From: Planctomycetota bacterium
GTDB lineage: Bacteria; Planctomycetota; UBA1135; GCA-002686595
Length of the DNA stretch: 64,000 nucleotides
Direction: 5' to 3'
Assembly: GCA_029259595.1 (NCBI GenBank)
Contig: JAJDEW010000115.1
Span: 62,001 to 126,000 of the forward strand
How positions within the stretch are numbered: the first letter of the stretch is position 1; the number at the start of each line of letters is the position of its first letter. The translations under genes were made by a program, and so were the position numbers. Below the pieces are notes generated by a model. That model worked only from the letters and a program-made list of their open reading frames with translations, searched no databases and was not told the DNA's origin. Below, one piece after another: positions 53,198 to 63,464 of this stretch.

Positions 53198-54187
53198 TCA
53201 GGGGCCGAGCAGCGTTTCGAGCCGCGGCAGACCCGCGAGCACGATGCGGCCGATGACGCCGAGGCTCTTCTGGGAGCACTTGTCGAGGGTGTCCTCGGCC
53301 TTGTGCCAGAAGGGGTTGTCGGGACCGCCGTAGTCGAAGTCGATGAGGTCCACCGAGCGGATGCCAACCGCGCGGAACGGCAGGTGATCGTCGTAGAGCT
53401 CGCGCGCAGAACCACCGACGTGCGCGCCCAGGCCGATGTCGCGGGCCGCCTCGAAGAAGAGCGCCAGAAGCTCGCGATCCGAGTTCAGTTCCGTCGTCAG
53501 GACCAAGTCCTTGTCGCCGACCATGTCGATCAGGACGCAGGCTCGGACGTGCTCGAGCTCACCGCGACGCTGCAACTCGGCGACGTGATGACGCGAGCCG
53601 TAGGTGTTGTCCACGCCGGCCCAGTAGGGGCGTACCGCCTCCTCGCCGTCGAAAAAGGCCAGGCGGTACGTGACGGGCCGCTTTCCGGTCTGGGAAGCGA
53701 GCACGCGCGCCAGCTCGAGCAAGACGGCGGTGCTGGAGCCAGCGTCGTTGGCGCCGACGAACTCGAAGGGGAGCCGCTTCGTGTCGATGTGGCCGGCCAG
53801 GACGAAGATCGGCGCAGGGTCACCTGCCTCTCCAGCGGCCCCGGGGATGTCGACGATGACGTTCTGGAAAACGACGTCACCGACGGGGGTGCGGTCGGTG
53901 AAGACCTCGCGCCGAGGAGTGAGACCGTAGCTCGTGAGCTCGGTGTCCAGATAGACGCGCAGGCGTTCGAGGCTGGCACTGCCTGAAGTGCGTGAACCGA
54001 AGGCGACCACCCGTTCGAGGTGCTTCCAGGCGCGCGCCGCATCGAAGGCGGGCAGGTTCGCTCCGGCGGCCGGTGCCGCGCCACCGCTTCCGCAGGCCAC
54101 ACAGAGCCCGACCAAGGCGGCAAAGACGAACGTCCTCGAGCGCAAGAACAGCGCGGCAGCGACCCCTGATGTGGAAAAAATGATCAT
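53198..54187 (-). CDS. M28-family zinc aminopeptidase-like lipoprotein
   Basis: About 329 residues. After a hydrophobic segment the lipobox LCVAC is followed by GSGG. The M28 metal ligands are visible as LAGHIDTKR (H-x-D), FVGANDAGSSTAVLLELARVL (bridging Asp), and LAFFDGEEAVR (E-E), then DNPFWHKAEDTLDKCSQK with the last His. The layout also fits glutaminyl cyclases (QC-like), a sister group, so either aminopeptidase or cyclase activity is possible. ATG at 54187 is preferred because a promoter lies just upstream; a TTG 45 bases downstream would give a cleaner signal peptide. It converges on the M14-like pair with a 15-base gap. Confidence 0.82.
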   Translation of the reverse strand: MIIFSTSGVAAALFLRSRTFVFAALVGLCVACGSGGAAPAAGANLPAFDAARAWKHLERVVAFGSRTSGSASLERLRVYLDTELTSYGLTPRREVFTDRTPVGDVVFQNVIVDIPGAAGEAGDPAPIFVLAGHIDTKRLPFEFVGANDAGSSTAVLLELARVLASQTGKRPVTYRLAFFDGEEAVRPYWAGVDNTYGSRHHVAELQRRGELEHVRACVLIDMVGDKDLVLTTELNSDRELLALFFEAARDIGLGAHVGGSARELYDDHLPFRAVGIRSVDLIDFDYGGPDNPFWHKAEDTLDKCSQKSLGVIGRIVLAGLPRLETLLGP

Positions 54188-54210
54188 CGAATCGACGCAG
54201 GTTGGCATCC

Positions 54211-54240
54211 ATCCTAGGGAGAGGTTCGCTCCGGCGCCAA
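54211..54240 (-). promoter_or_regulatory. promoter candidate for the M28 gene
   Basis: On the minus strand TTGGCG (54240-54235) and TAGGAT (54216-54211) are 18 bases apart. Transcription would start near 54204, 17 bases before the ATG at 54187 and after an in-frame ATG at 54208, which supports the shorter start. Confidence 0.45.
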
Positions 54241-54541
54241 TCCTCGCTCCGGAGGGAAGCCGATCCGATCGGGACACGAACCGAAGGGCATGCGTCCTCT
54301 CTCATGAGCATGTCAGATCCCTCTCCCCGTTCGTGGGACCAGTCCGAGATCGAGTCACGATGCGCGTGCGCGTCGTCGACGCGCGGTCCGGGCTCTCTCG
54401 CACGGTCCAGGGGTCGTTTCGCTCGCTGTCTCGGCGGCCAGCAAGACGCTCCGAAGCTCCAGTCAGACTCTGGAACGACCGAAGAGTGCTCCTGCAGCCC
54501 GCCGATTCCCCCTCGGGCAGGCGCCACACGGAGTCGACCGC
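54241..54541. other. gene-free stretch upstream of prkA
   Basis: About 300 bases between the M28 promoter and the prkA ATG. No coding frame and no convincing sigma-70 or sigma-54 promoter was recognised. A regulated promoter for the prkA-yeaH-spoVR operon should lie here. Confidence 0.35.
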
Positions 54542-56584
<2,043 letters not shown>

Positions 56585-56596
56585 CGGTCCAGACCC

Positions 56597-57703
56597 GTGT
56601 TCCGCATCGAAGCCGACCGCGCACGCTTCCGGGAGATCGTCCGAGGACGGATCCGCCAGGACCTGCGCAAGTACCTCTCCACGGGCGAGTTGATCGGACG
56701 CGCCGGCGATCGCACGGTCTCGATTCCGTTGCCGCAGATCGAGCTTCCGCGCTTCGTCTTCGGGCAGAACCCGAAGGGGCAGGGAGGCACGGGGGAAGGC
56801 GAGAGCGGTGATCCGAGCGACGCCGAGCCGACGGAAGGCGAGGGTAGCGGCGGCGCCGGCGAGGGAGAGGGCTCACACATCCTCGAGGTCGAAGTCGATA
56901 TCGAGGAGCTGGCGGAGATGCTGGGCGACGAGCTGCAGCTTCCGAACATCCAACCGCGCGGCGTGCGGGAGCTCTCGAGCGACGGTGGTCGCTACAACGG
57001 GGTGCGCATGTCGGGGCCGGACTCGCTCCGGCAGTTCCGACGCTCGTTTCGCAACGCCTTGAAGCGTTCGATCGCGAGCGGGATCTACGACCCGCAGCGC
57101 CCCAAGGTCGTGCCGATCCGCGAGGACTTCCGCTACCGCATGCGCAAGAGCTGTCCGCAGCCCGATTCCTCGGCGGTCGTCTTCCACATGATGGACGTGT
57201 CCGGATCGATGGGTCGCGAGCAGAAGGAGATCGTGCGGATCAAGGCCTTCTGGATCGATACGTGGTTGCGCAGCCAGTACAAGAACCTGGAGGTCGTGTA
57301 CATCGTTCACGACGCCGTCGCGCGTATCGTCGACCAGCACACCTTCTTCCACCTGCGCGAGTCGGGCGGCACGAAGATCTCTTCGGCCTACGACCTGTGC
57401 TTGAAGCAGATCACCGAGCGCTTCCGGCCCGACGACTGGAACATCTACCCGTTCCATTACTCCGACGGCGACAATTGGTCGGCACGTGACACGGAGCTGT
57501 GCATCTCGATGCTGCGGGACGAGATCCTTCCGCGCGTGAACCAGTTCTGCTATGGCCAGGTCAAGTCGGCCCACGGCTCGGGTCAGTTCAAGAAGGACCT
57601 GGACAACGCGTTGGGCGAGGAAGAGCGCATCGTGACGTCCAGCGTCAACGACCGGGCGGACGTGCCCGAGGCGATCCGGTCCTTCCTGGGGAGCGGACGG
57701 TGA
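56597..57703 (+). CDS. yeaH: YeaH/YhbH family protein (DUF444, VWA-like)
   Basis: About 368 residues, starting with GTG 12 bases after prkA. The N-terminus is basic and helical (RARFREIVRGRIRQDLRKYL), followed by a Gly/Glu-rich linker of about 40 residues. A von Willebrand A-like domain carries the MIDAS-type motif HMMDVSGSMGREQ at about residue 200 and WNIYPFHYSDGDNWS near 296. The family is always found with prkA and spoVR; it is thought to bind metal ions and partner proteins. The stop overlaps the spoVR GTG (GTGA). Confidence 0.93.
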   Translation: MFRIEADRARFREIVRGRIRQDLRKYLSTGELIGRAGDRTVSIPLPQIELPRFVFGQNPKGQGGTGEGESGDPSDAEPTEGEGSGGAGEGEGSHILEVEVDIEELAEMLGDELQLPNIQPRGVRELSSDGGRYNGVRMSGPDSLRQFRRSFRNALKRSIASGIYDPQRPKVVPIREDFRYRMRKSCPQPDSSAVVFHMMDVSGSMGREQKEIVRIKAFWIDTWLRSQYKNLEVVYIVHDAVARIVDQHTFFHLRESGGTKISSAYDLCLKQITERFRPDDWNIYPFHYSDGDNWSARDTELCISMLRDEILPRVNQFCYGQVKSAHGSGQFKKDLDNALGEEERIVTSSVNDRADVPEAIRSFLGSGR

Positions 57704-59118
57704 AGCTCAAGACCGATCTCCCGACGGCTCTGAAGTACCAGGCGGTCATCGTGGAGAGCGCCGCGCGCGACGCGGGGCTGGACTTCTTCGACGTCGTCTT
57801 CGAGCTCCTCGAGGCCAAGGACGTGAACGGCGTCGCCTCGTACGGCGGCTTCCCGGTGCGCTATCCCTCGTGGCGCTTCGGCATGGAGTTCGAACGGCTC
57901 GAGAAGGGGCGGCGCTGGGGCCTGTCCAAGATCTACGAGCTGGTCATCAACAACGACCCGACCTACGCCTACCTGGTGCGCTCGAACTCGATGCTCGAGC
58001 AGAAGCTGGTCATGGCTCACGTCTATGGCCACGCCGACTTCTTCAAGAACAACCTCTGGTTCGCCCCTACGGACCGGAAGATGCTCGACACGATGGGCAA
58101 CCATTCGGTCCGGATCCGTCGCTACATCGACGTCTTCGGCCAGGAGGAGGTCGAACGCTTCGTCGATCTGTGCCTGTCGGTGGACACACTCGTCGATCCC
58201 TATCTGCCCCTGCGCGAGCACGCCCATCCGCGTGAGCGCCAGACCGTGCACACGCCCGCCTCGGAGCGCGCGCTGCGGACCCTCGACGCGCTGTCGATGT
58301 CGCCCCTGACGGAACCTGCCGAAGACGTCGTGATCCGCCCGCGCGTGCGGTCGCTCCCGACCTACGACATCCTGGGCTTCCTCGAACAGAACGCGAGCCT
58401 CGAGGCTTGGCAGCGCGACATCCTCCACATCGTCCGCGCGGAGGCCTATTACTTCGTCCCGCAGCGGATGACGAAGATCATGAACGAGGGCTGGGCTTCG
58501 TTCTGGCACTCGCGCTTGCTCACGAGCGGAATCTGCGATCCTTCCGAGATCCTGGACTTCGCCGACTGCCACTCGAGCGCGACGATGGTGTCGCACGGGC
58601 AGGTCAATCCGTACAAGCTGGGCATCGAACTCTTGCGCCATGCCGAAGCGCAGGGCGAAGACATCTTCCAGCTGCGCCGCATCCACAACGACGTGAGCAT
58701 GGTCCACAAGCTGGTCGACGAGGAGTTCGCCCTGCGCGAGATCCTGCCGATCGTGAAGCGCCCCGGAGTCAGCGTCGAAGGCCGCGAGAGCGAGATCGAC
58801 TGGGTCGAGCTGAAGCGTTGGCTCCTGCACCAACTGTCCTGGGGCGGACTGCCGCAGATCGAGCTGGTCGAAGTCGGCGCCGGCGGCGAGAACGAGCTCT
58901 TGCTGGTGCATCACCACGACGGTCGGGACCTGCTCGTCGCCCGCGCCAAGGAGACCTTGCGCAACCTGGAGGCGTTGTGGCGCCGCCCGGTGCACCTCTT
59001 GACCCTGCTCGAAAAGCAGGGCCGGCGCCTGGTCGCGAGCGGCGGCGAAGTCACGGTGCTCGATACGCGCGAAGCGGAAGAAGTCTGCGGCCCCGAAGCG
59101 GGCTCCGAGAACGACTAG
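57700..59118 (+). CDS. spoVR: SpoVR family protein
   Basis: About 472 residues. SpoVR (YcgB in Escherichia coli) affects spore cortex formation in Bacillus and stress survival elsewhere; its biochemistry is unknown. Characteristic segments are YGGFPVRYPSWRFGMEFERL, MLEQKLVMAHVYGHADFFKN, RMTKIMNEGWASFWHSRLL, and VNPYKLGIELLRH. The His/Glu-rich sites suggest metal binding. GTG at 57700 overlaps the yeaH stop, so the three genes are one coupled operon. The stop TAG is the TAG of CTAG at the edge of an intergenic repeat, so the operon ends there. Confidence 0.95.
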   Translation: MKLKTDLPTALKYQAVIVESAARDAGLDFFDVVFELLEAKDVNGVASYGGFPVRYPSWRFGMEFERLEKGRRWGLSKIYELVINNDPTYAYLVRSNSMLEQKLVMAHVYGHADFFKNNLWFAPTDRKMLDTMGNHSVRIRRYIDVFGQEEVERFVDLCLSVDTLVDPYLPLREHAHPRERQTVHTPASERALRTLDALSMSPLTEPAEDVVIRPRVRSLPTYDILGFLEQNASLEAWQRDILHIVRAEAYYFVPQRMTKIMNEGWASFWHSRLLTSGICDPSEILDFADCHSSATMVSHGQVNPYKLGIELLRHAEAQGEDIFQLRRIHNDVSMVHKLVDEEFALREILPIVKRPGVSVEGRESEIDWVELKRWLLHQLSWGGLPQIELVEVGAGGENELLLVHHHDGRDLLVARAKETLRNLEALWRRPVHLLTLLEKQGRRLVASGGEVTVLDTREAEEVCGPEAGSEND

Positions 59119-59278
59119 GAATCCGCTGAGCCTGGCCTTCGGAGGCCGGGGCGCCGGCAAGCTCCGAGGTGAGCTACCTGGAAGTGCAGGCGAAGCGTGG
59201 TTACGGCCAGGTTCAGGCGCCGCAGCGCGGTGGAGGACGTCGCGCCTGGCCCCGGATGACGACCCAGTGGGCTCCTCG
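59115..59278 (-). repeat. CTAG-bounded intergenic repeat after spoVR
   Basis: A 164-base stretch from the CTAG at the spoVR stop (CTAGGAATCCG) to CTCG at 59275-59278 (read on the minus strand CGAGGAGCCC). On the minus strand it runs GTCATCCGGGGCC near one end and ends GGATTCCTAG. This order and length match the 166-base element at 37287. It also parallels the element after the next gene: both start CTAGGAATCCG directly at a stop codon and share CCTGG and CCGGATGA blocks. It carries no gene. Confidence 0.55.
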
Positions 59279-59349
59279 ATCGGGGATGCGAAGGCCGCTT
59301 ACAGAGCCCGTGCTTGCGAGGACTCGCCCCCCTAGGCGAAACTCCCCGC

Positions 59350-60531
59350 ATGTCACGAGTTCCTCTGCGGTTCGTCTTCCTTCTGGTCTTGGGCTTTTCG
59401 AGCTGTCGCGAGGGCAGCGACAACGCGGGGACCACCGTGACCCTGGCGCCGAATCCGTTCGGCAGCGAAGGCTGCAACGGCACCGACCTTGCCTTCGGGA
59501 CCGCTCCAGAGCTCATCCTGAGCGACCCGATCCTCGGGCCGATGAGCGCGATCGCAGCCATCCAGGGGGACGAGATCCTCTACCTGAGCGGAGCGGACGG
59601 CAGCCTCTACGAGCTCGACTTGACGGGTGGCGGTCCGGCTCCGGTCGTGACTCCGATCGTGGACGCTTCCGTCTTCGACATGTTGCTCGCCTCCAAGGGG
59701 ATCGGCCTTCCGGCGCAGCTTTCCGGCCTGGCCGTCTACCAGCCTTCCCTGCTCGCAGCGATCGACCACACCTCGAACACCGTGCTGCGCGTCAACCTCC
59801 AGACGCTGGATGTCGACATCTTGGCCGGGCGGCCGTCGGTCGATCCCAATTCGGCAGACGGGCCTGGAACCTCGGCGAGGTTCGCCTTTTCCTCGTCGAT
59901 GGGGATCGTCCCCCCGACCGAGCTCTGCCCTTCGGATGACGGCCGGATCTTCGTCGCGGATTGGGGCAGCCATCAGATCCGTGTGATCTTCCTGGGGAGC
60001 AGCGTGTCCCAGGTGTTCACCATCGCGGGCAGCGGGGCTCCCGGAGACCAAGATGGGAATCTCGCCGACGCCGTGTTCGATACGCCGACGGGGCTGGTCA
60101 TGAGCTGCGCGAACCGGCTCTTGGTGACCGAGCTCGGTGGAAACGGACTCTCGACCGGCCACCGCCTGCGCAGCTTGTCGATCGGCGGCCCCGACCCCTT
60201 GAACCCGGGCTTTCTCGGGACAGCCGAGACCCTCGTGGGAGATGGGACCGAAGCCTCGGGAATGGGCAGTGCCGCCCGGCCGAGCTCGCCCGTGGCGACG
60301 ATGGACGGCGAAATCTATTGGGTCGATGCGACCTTGGGCATCCTGCGCCGGCTTCAACCCGGTGCGGCCGACGCGGATTGTCCGTACTTCGTCGATTGTG
60401 ATGCGGCCGCGGCAGCCCAGGGCAGCTTCGCCAACGACGGGACGTTCTCGCTCACGATCGGAGGCAGCGGAACGCTCTATGTCCTCGAGTGGACCGGCGC
60501 GGTCGGGAACCTCTACCGGATCGTTCCCTAG
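59350..60531 (+). CDS. NHL-repeat-like beta-propeller lipoprotein
   Basis: About 393 residues with a lipoprotein signal peptide ending in GFSSC. The body shows repeated blades of the NHL/SMP-30 type: AIAAIQGDEILYLSGADGSL, YELDLTGGG, then PSDDGRIFVADWGSHQIRVI, QVFTIAGSGAPGDQDGNLAD and MDGEIYWVDATLGILRRLQ. The segment FTIAGSGAPGDQDG is a classic NHL-repeat signature seen in large surface proteins. The function is unknown; such propellers mostly bind ligands or proteins. The ATG at 59350 gives the signal peptide. Its stop TAG lies in the CTAG of the following repeat. Confidence 0.78.
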   Translation: MSRVPLRFVFLLVLGFSSCREGSDNAGTTVTLAPNPFGSEGCNGTDLAFGTAPELILSDPILGPMSAIAAIQGDEILYLSGADGSLYELDLTGGGPAPVVTPIVDASVFDMLLASKGIGLPAQLSGLAVYQPSLLAAIDHTSNTVLRVNLQTLDVDILAGRPSVDPNSADGPGTSARFAFSSSMGIVPPTELCPSDDGRIFVADWGSHQIRVIFLGSSVSQVFTIAGSGAPGDQDGNLADAVFDTPTGLVMSCANRLLVTELGGNGLSTGHRLRSLSIGGPDPLNPGFLGTAETLVGDGTEASGMGSAARPSSPVATMDGEIYWVDATLGILRRLQPGAADADCPYFVDCDAAAAAQGSFANDGTFSLTIGGSGTLYVLEWTGAVGNLYRIVP

Positions 60532-60667
60532 GAATCCGTCGAAGGCGTGCTTCGAGGACAGGGTGCCGGCATCCGCCGGGGTGAAGCGCCTGGAAGCGCA
60601 GGGGCCGGCTTGCAGGCGTCGGATGACGTTGTCCTGGCACCGGATGAGGCTCTCCTCGGGCTCCTGA
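60528..60667 (-). repeat. CTAG-bounded intergenic repeat after the NHL lipoprotein gene
   Basis: Starts at the stop codon with CTAGGAATCCG, identical over 11 bases to the copy after spoVR. It shares GCTTCGAGGACAGGGTGCCGG-like and CCTGGAAGCGCAGG blocks with that copy. It ends near GGGCTCCTGA (60658-60667), where CTGA stands in for CTAG. The rest of the gap to the OPT gene (to 60798) has no recognisable gene. Confidence 0.5.
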
Positions 60668-60783
60668 CGCGGCGACCGGTTCCGCTCGGGACCGTCACCC
60701 GCAGCGGGGCACCGGAGCGGTTGCGGAGCGAGCTGCCGCAGGTAGGGAAGCGCTGGTGGGTCGTCCCGGAGCGGCCTTCCTGC

Positions 60784-60789
60784 TAGGAT
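60784..60789 (+). promoter_or_regulatory. candidate -10 hexamer TAGGAT, OPT gene
   Basis: TAGGAT ends 9 bases before the ATG at 60799, so the transcript would carry almost no leader. No -35 hexamer is obvious. Confidence 0.4.
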
Positions 60790-60798
60790 CCCGCCCCC

Positions 60799-62724
60799 AT
60801 GAGCGATGCCACCGCGTTCACGGTCCCGGAGCCCAGGGAAGTCACCCTCCGCGCCCTCGTTCTCGGCGTCCTGATCGGCGCCGTCATGGGCGTCGCGAAC
60901 GTGTACCTGGGGCTGTTCGCCGGCATGACGGTCAGCGCCTCGATCCCCGCGGCGGTGATCTCGATGGGGATCCTGCGCGGCATGCTCTCGCACGGGACGA
61001 TCCAGGAGAACAACATCGTCCAGACGATCGCGTCAGCGGGCGAGTCGCTCGCGGCCGGGATCATCTTCACCATGCCGGCGCTCGTAATCACGGGCATCTG
61101 GACGGACTTCGACTTCTGGGTCGTGACTCTGGTCGCGATGACGGGCGGTCTCCTCGGGGTCCTGTTCATGATCCCGCTGCGCAAGCCGATGATCGTCGAC
61201 GACGACGAGCTCGTCTATCCGGAGGGCGTCGCCTGCGCGAAGGTGCTCGAAGCGGGCGAGCGGGGCGGCAGCAGCATCGCGATGGTGTTCACGGCCCTGG
61301 GGATCGGCGCCCTCATCAAGGTGCTGATCAGCGCCTTCGGCGTGCTTTCGGGAGCCCTGCACGGCGTCTTCGCGGCCGGCAAGGCGCGCTTCTTCCTGGG
61401 ACTCGACGCGGCTCCGGCCCTGATCGGCGTGGGCTTCATCGTGGGGCTGAACATCGGGGTCCTGGTCTTCCTCGGCGGCTTGATCTCGTGGGCCCTGGCC
61501 GGGCCCTTCATGATCGCGACCGGTTTCGGTGGACTCGACGTCGCCGATCCCGGGCTCGAGGGGGCGGTCAAGACCAACCTGCGCTTCTTGGGCGTGGGGG
61601 CGATGGTCGTCGGAGGACTGTGGTCGATCCTGATGATCCGCAACGGCATCGTGGCCGGCTTGCGCGAGACGATCAGCGGCTACAAGCGCTCGCTCCCGGG
61701 CGGGCAGAGCGTTCCGCGAACCGAACAGGACATGGAGCGGCGCTGGATCCTGCTCCTCGTCGCCGCGACGATGCTCGTGATCCTCGCGCTCTACCACCAC
61801 CTGACGGGCGACATCCTCGAGTCGACGCTCGCCACGGTGCTGATGACCATCAGCTCGTTCTTCTTCGTCGCCGTGGCGGCGTACATCGTGGGGTTGGTCG
61901 GTTCGAGCAACAGCCCGGTCAGCGGGATGACGATCTGCAGCGTGCTGTTCACGTCGGCCTTCATCGCATTGTTCGGCTACAGCGGCGACACGGCCATCCT
62001 GGTGACGCTAGGAGTCGCCGGGGTCGTGTGCTGTGCGACCTGCACTTCGGGCGACGTCTGCCAGGACCTGAAGACCGGCTCGCTCGTGCAGGCCACTCCG
62101 TACCGCCAGCAGTGGGTCGAGGTCCTCGGTGTCATCACGGCTTCCTTCGTCATGCAGCCCGTCCTGAAGCTCTTGCACGAGGGCTACGGGATCTCGACCG
62201 ACGCCCACCTGCCGCTCGAGCTCCAGGGCAAGGCGCTCGAAGCTCCGCAGGCCGGCCTGTTCGCCTCGCTGATGAACGGCTTCTTCGGCGACGCGGAGCT
62301 GCCCTGGGACCTGATCGCCGCCGGTTGCGGCATCGGGCTCGTGATCATCCTGATCGATCAGCTGGTCCTGAAGCCCCGGCGGTCGAAGTTCCGGATGCAC
62401 GTCATGCCGCTGGCGGTGGGGATGTACCTGCCCTTCGGCTTGACCGCCGCGATCTTCGTCGGCGGGTTCCTGAGCTGGATCGCCTCGCGCGGCCCCGCCC
62501 CGTCCGAGGCCAAGCGCAGCGGCCTCGAGCGGGGCACGCTCATCGCGTCGGGCCTGATCGCCGGAGAGGCGATCGCCGGTGTCCTGATCGCGATTCCGAA
62601 GGCCAGGGAAATCGTACTGCCGACCCTCTTGGGGCCGGGCGCGCTCCAGACCGGATTGACGGCCCTGGCCGTCGCCCTGGTCGCCGCCTGGCTGGTGCTG
62701 AGTTCGCGCCCGAAAGCCGCCTGA
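60799..62724 (+). CDS. OPT family oligopeptide/metal transporter
   Basis: A polytopic inner-membrane protein of about 641 residues with around 16 hydrophobic segments. It opens with EVTLRALVLGVLIGAVMGVANVYLGLFAGMTVSAS, the OPT family start, and keeps NNIVQTIASAGESLAAGIIF. The segments FGYSGDTAILVTLGVAGVVC, CATCTSGDVCQDLKTGSLVQ and TPYRQQWVEVLGV are also typical. Family members import oligopeptides or siderophore-metal complexes using the proton gradient. The substrate here is undetermined; it is more like the bacterial oligopeptide group than YSL metal transporters. It is followed by a GT2 gene after 44 bases. Confidence 0.92.
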   Translation: MSDATAFTVPEPREVTLRALVLGVLIGAVMGVANVYLGLFAGMTVSASIPAAVISMGILRGMLSHGTIQENNIVQTIASAGESLAAGIIFTMPALVITGIWTDFDFWVVTLVAMTGGLLGVLFMIPLRKPMIVDDDELVYPEGVACAKVLEAGERGGSSIAMVFTALGIGALIKVLISAFGVLSGALHGVFAAGKARFFLGLDAAPALIGVGFIVGLNIGVLVFLGGLISWALAGPFMIATGFGGLDVADPGLEGAVKTNLRFLGVGAMVVGGLWSILMIRNGIVAGLRETISGYKRSLPGGQSVPRTEQDMERRWILLLVAATMLVILALYHHLTGDILESTLATVLMTISSFFFVAVAAYIVGLVGSSNSPVSGMTICSVLFTSAFIALFGYSGDTAILVTLGVAGVVCCATCTSGDVCQDLKTGSLVQATPYRQQWVEVLGVITASFVMQPVLKLLHEGYGISTDAHLPLELQGKALEAPQAGLFASLMNGFFGDAELPWDLIAAGCGIGLVIILIDQLVLKPRRSKFRMHVMPLAVGMYLPFGLTAAIFVGGFLSWIASRGPAPSEAKRSGLERGTLIASGLIAGEAIAGVLIAIPKAREIVLPTLLGPGALQTGLTALAVALVAAWLVLSSRPKAA

Positions 62725-62750
62725 CGAAAGCTTCGTCCCCGTTCTGCCGA

Positions 62751-62756
62751 TAGGAT
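62751..62756 (+). promoter_or_regulatory. candidate -10 hexamer TAGGAT, GT2 gene
   Basis: TAGGAT lies 12 bases before the ATG at 62769. A start about 7 bases downstream would leave a leader of about 5 bases. No clear -35 hexamer. Confidence 0.35.
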
Positions 62757-62768
62757 TCCCCCGGACCG

Positions 62769-63461
62769 ATGAAGCTCTCTGTACTGATCCCGGTCTACAA
62801 CGAAGAGGCGACCCTCGAGGAGATCGTGGCGCGCGTCCAAGCGACGCCGCACGAGAAAGAGCTCGTGATGGTCGACGACTGCTCGCAGGACCGCACGCCC
62901 GAGATCCTGAAGCAGCTGGCCGAACGCTACGACAACATCCGGCTCTTCCGGCACGAGACGAACCGAGGCAAGGGAGCCGCCCTCGCGACGGCCCTGCGCG
63001 AGTTCACCGGCGACATCGCCCTGATCCAGGACGCGGACCTCGAATACGATCCGGGCGATTACGACGCGCTCCTGAAGCCGATCGAAGACGGCAAGGCTGA
63101 CGTGGTCTTCGGGAGCCGCTTCTTGGGCGGAACCTACGGCCGCGCACATCTGTATTGGCACTACGTCGCGAACCGCTGCCTGACGACGCTCTCCAACGTC
63201 TTCACCAACCTGAACCTGACCGACATGGAGACCTGCTACAAGGTCTTCAAGGCGGACGTGGCACGGCGGCTGGACGTCCGCTCGACGGGCTTCGCGGTCG
63301 AGCCGGAGATCACGTGCAAGGTCGCACGCATGAAGGCGCGCGTGTACGAAGTTCCGGTCAGCTACGCCGGCCGGGATTTCTCCGAGGGCAAGAAGATCCG
63401 GGCGCGGGACGGCATCTGGGCCGTCTGGGCCATCCTGCGCTGGAGCTTGCTGCCGCTCTGA
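62769..63461 (+). CDS. GT2-family glycosyltransferase, dolichyl-phosphate-sugar synthase-like
   Basis: About 230 residues without a membrane segment. The GT-A fold motifs are LIPVYNEEATLEEIV at the N-terminus, LVMVDDCSQDRT, NRGKGAALATALREF and the metal-binding IQDADLEYDPGDY (D-x-D). FGSRFLGGTYGR and CYKVFKADVARRLDVRSTGF match polyprenyl-phosphate-mannose/glucose synthases. The likely product is a lipid-linked sugar used by GT-C transferases such as the membrane protein near the left end of the window, but no direct link exists. It converges tightly (3-base gap) on the nitroreductase gene. Confidence 0.9.
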   Translation: MKLSVLIPVYNEEATLEEIVARVQATPHEKELVMVDDCSQDRTPEILKQLAERYDNIRLFRHETNRGKGAALATALREFTGDIALIQDADLEYDPGDYDALLKPIEDGKADVVFGSRFLGGTYGRAHLYWHYVANRCLTTLSNVFTNLNLTDMETCYKVFKADVARRLDVRSTGFAVEPEITCKVARMKARVYEVPVSYAGRDFSEGKKIRARDGIWAVWAILRWSLLPL

Positions 63462-63464
63462 GCC

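Noticed and set aside
60547-60786. 79-codon open frame upstream of the OPT gene
   Set aside because: It lies across a decayed repeat, has low-complexity composition, and no start or family evidence supports it.
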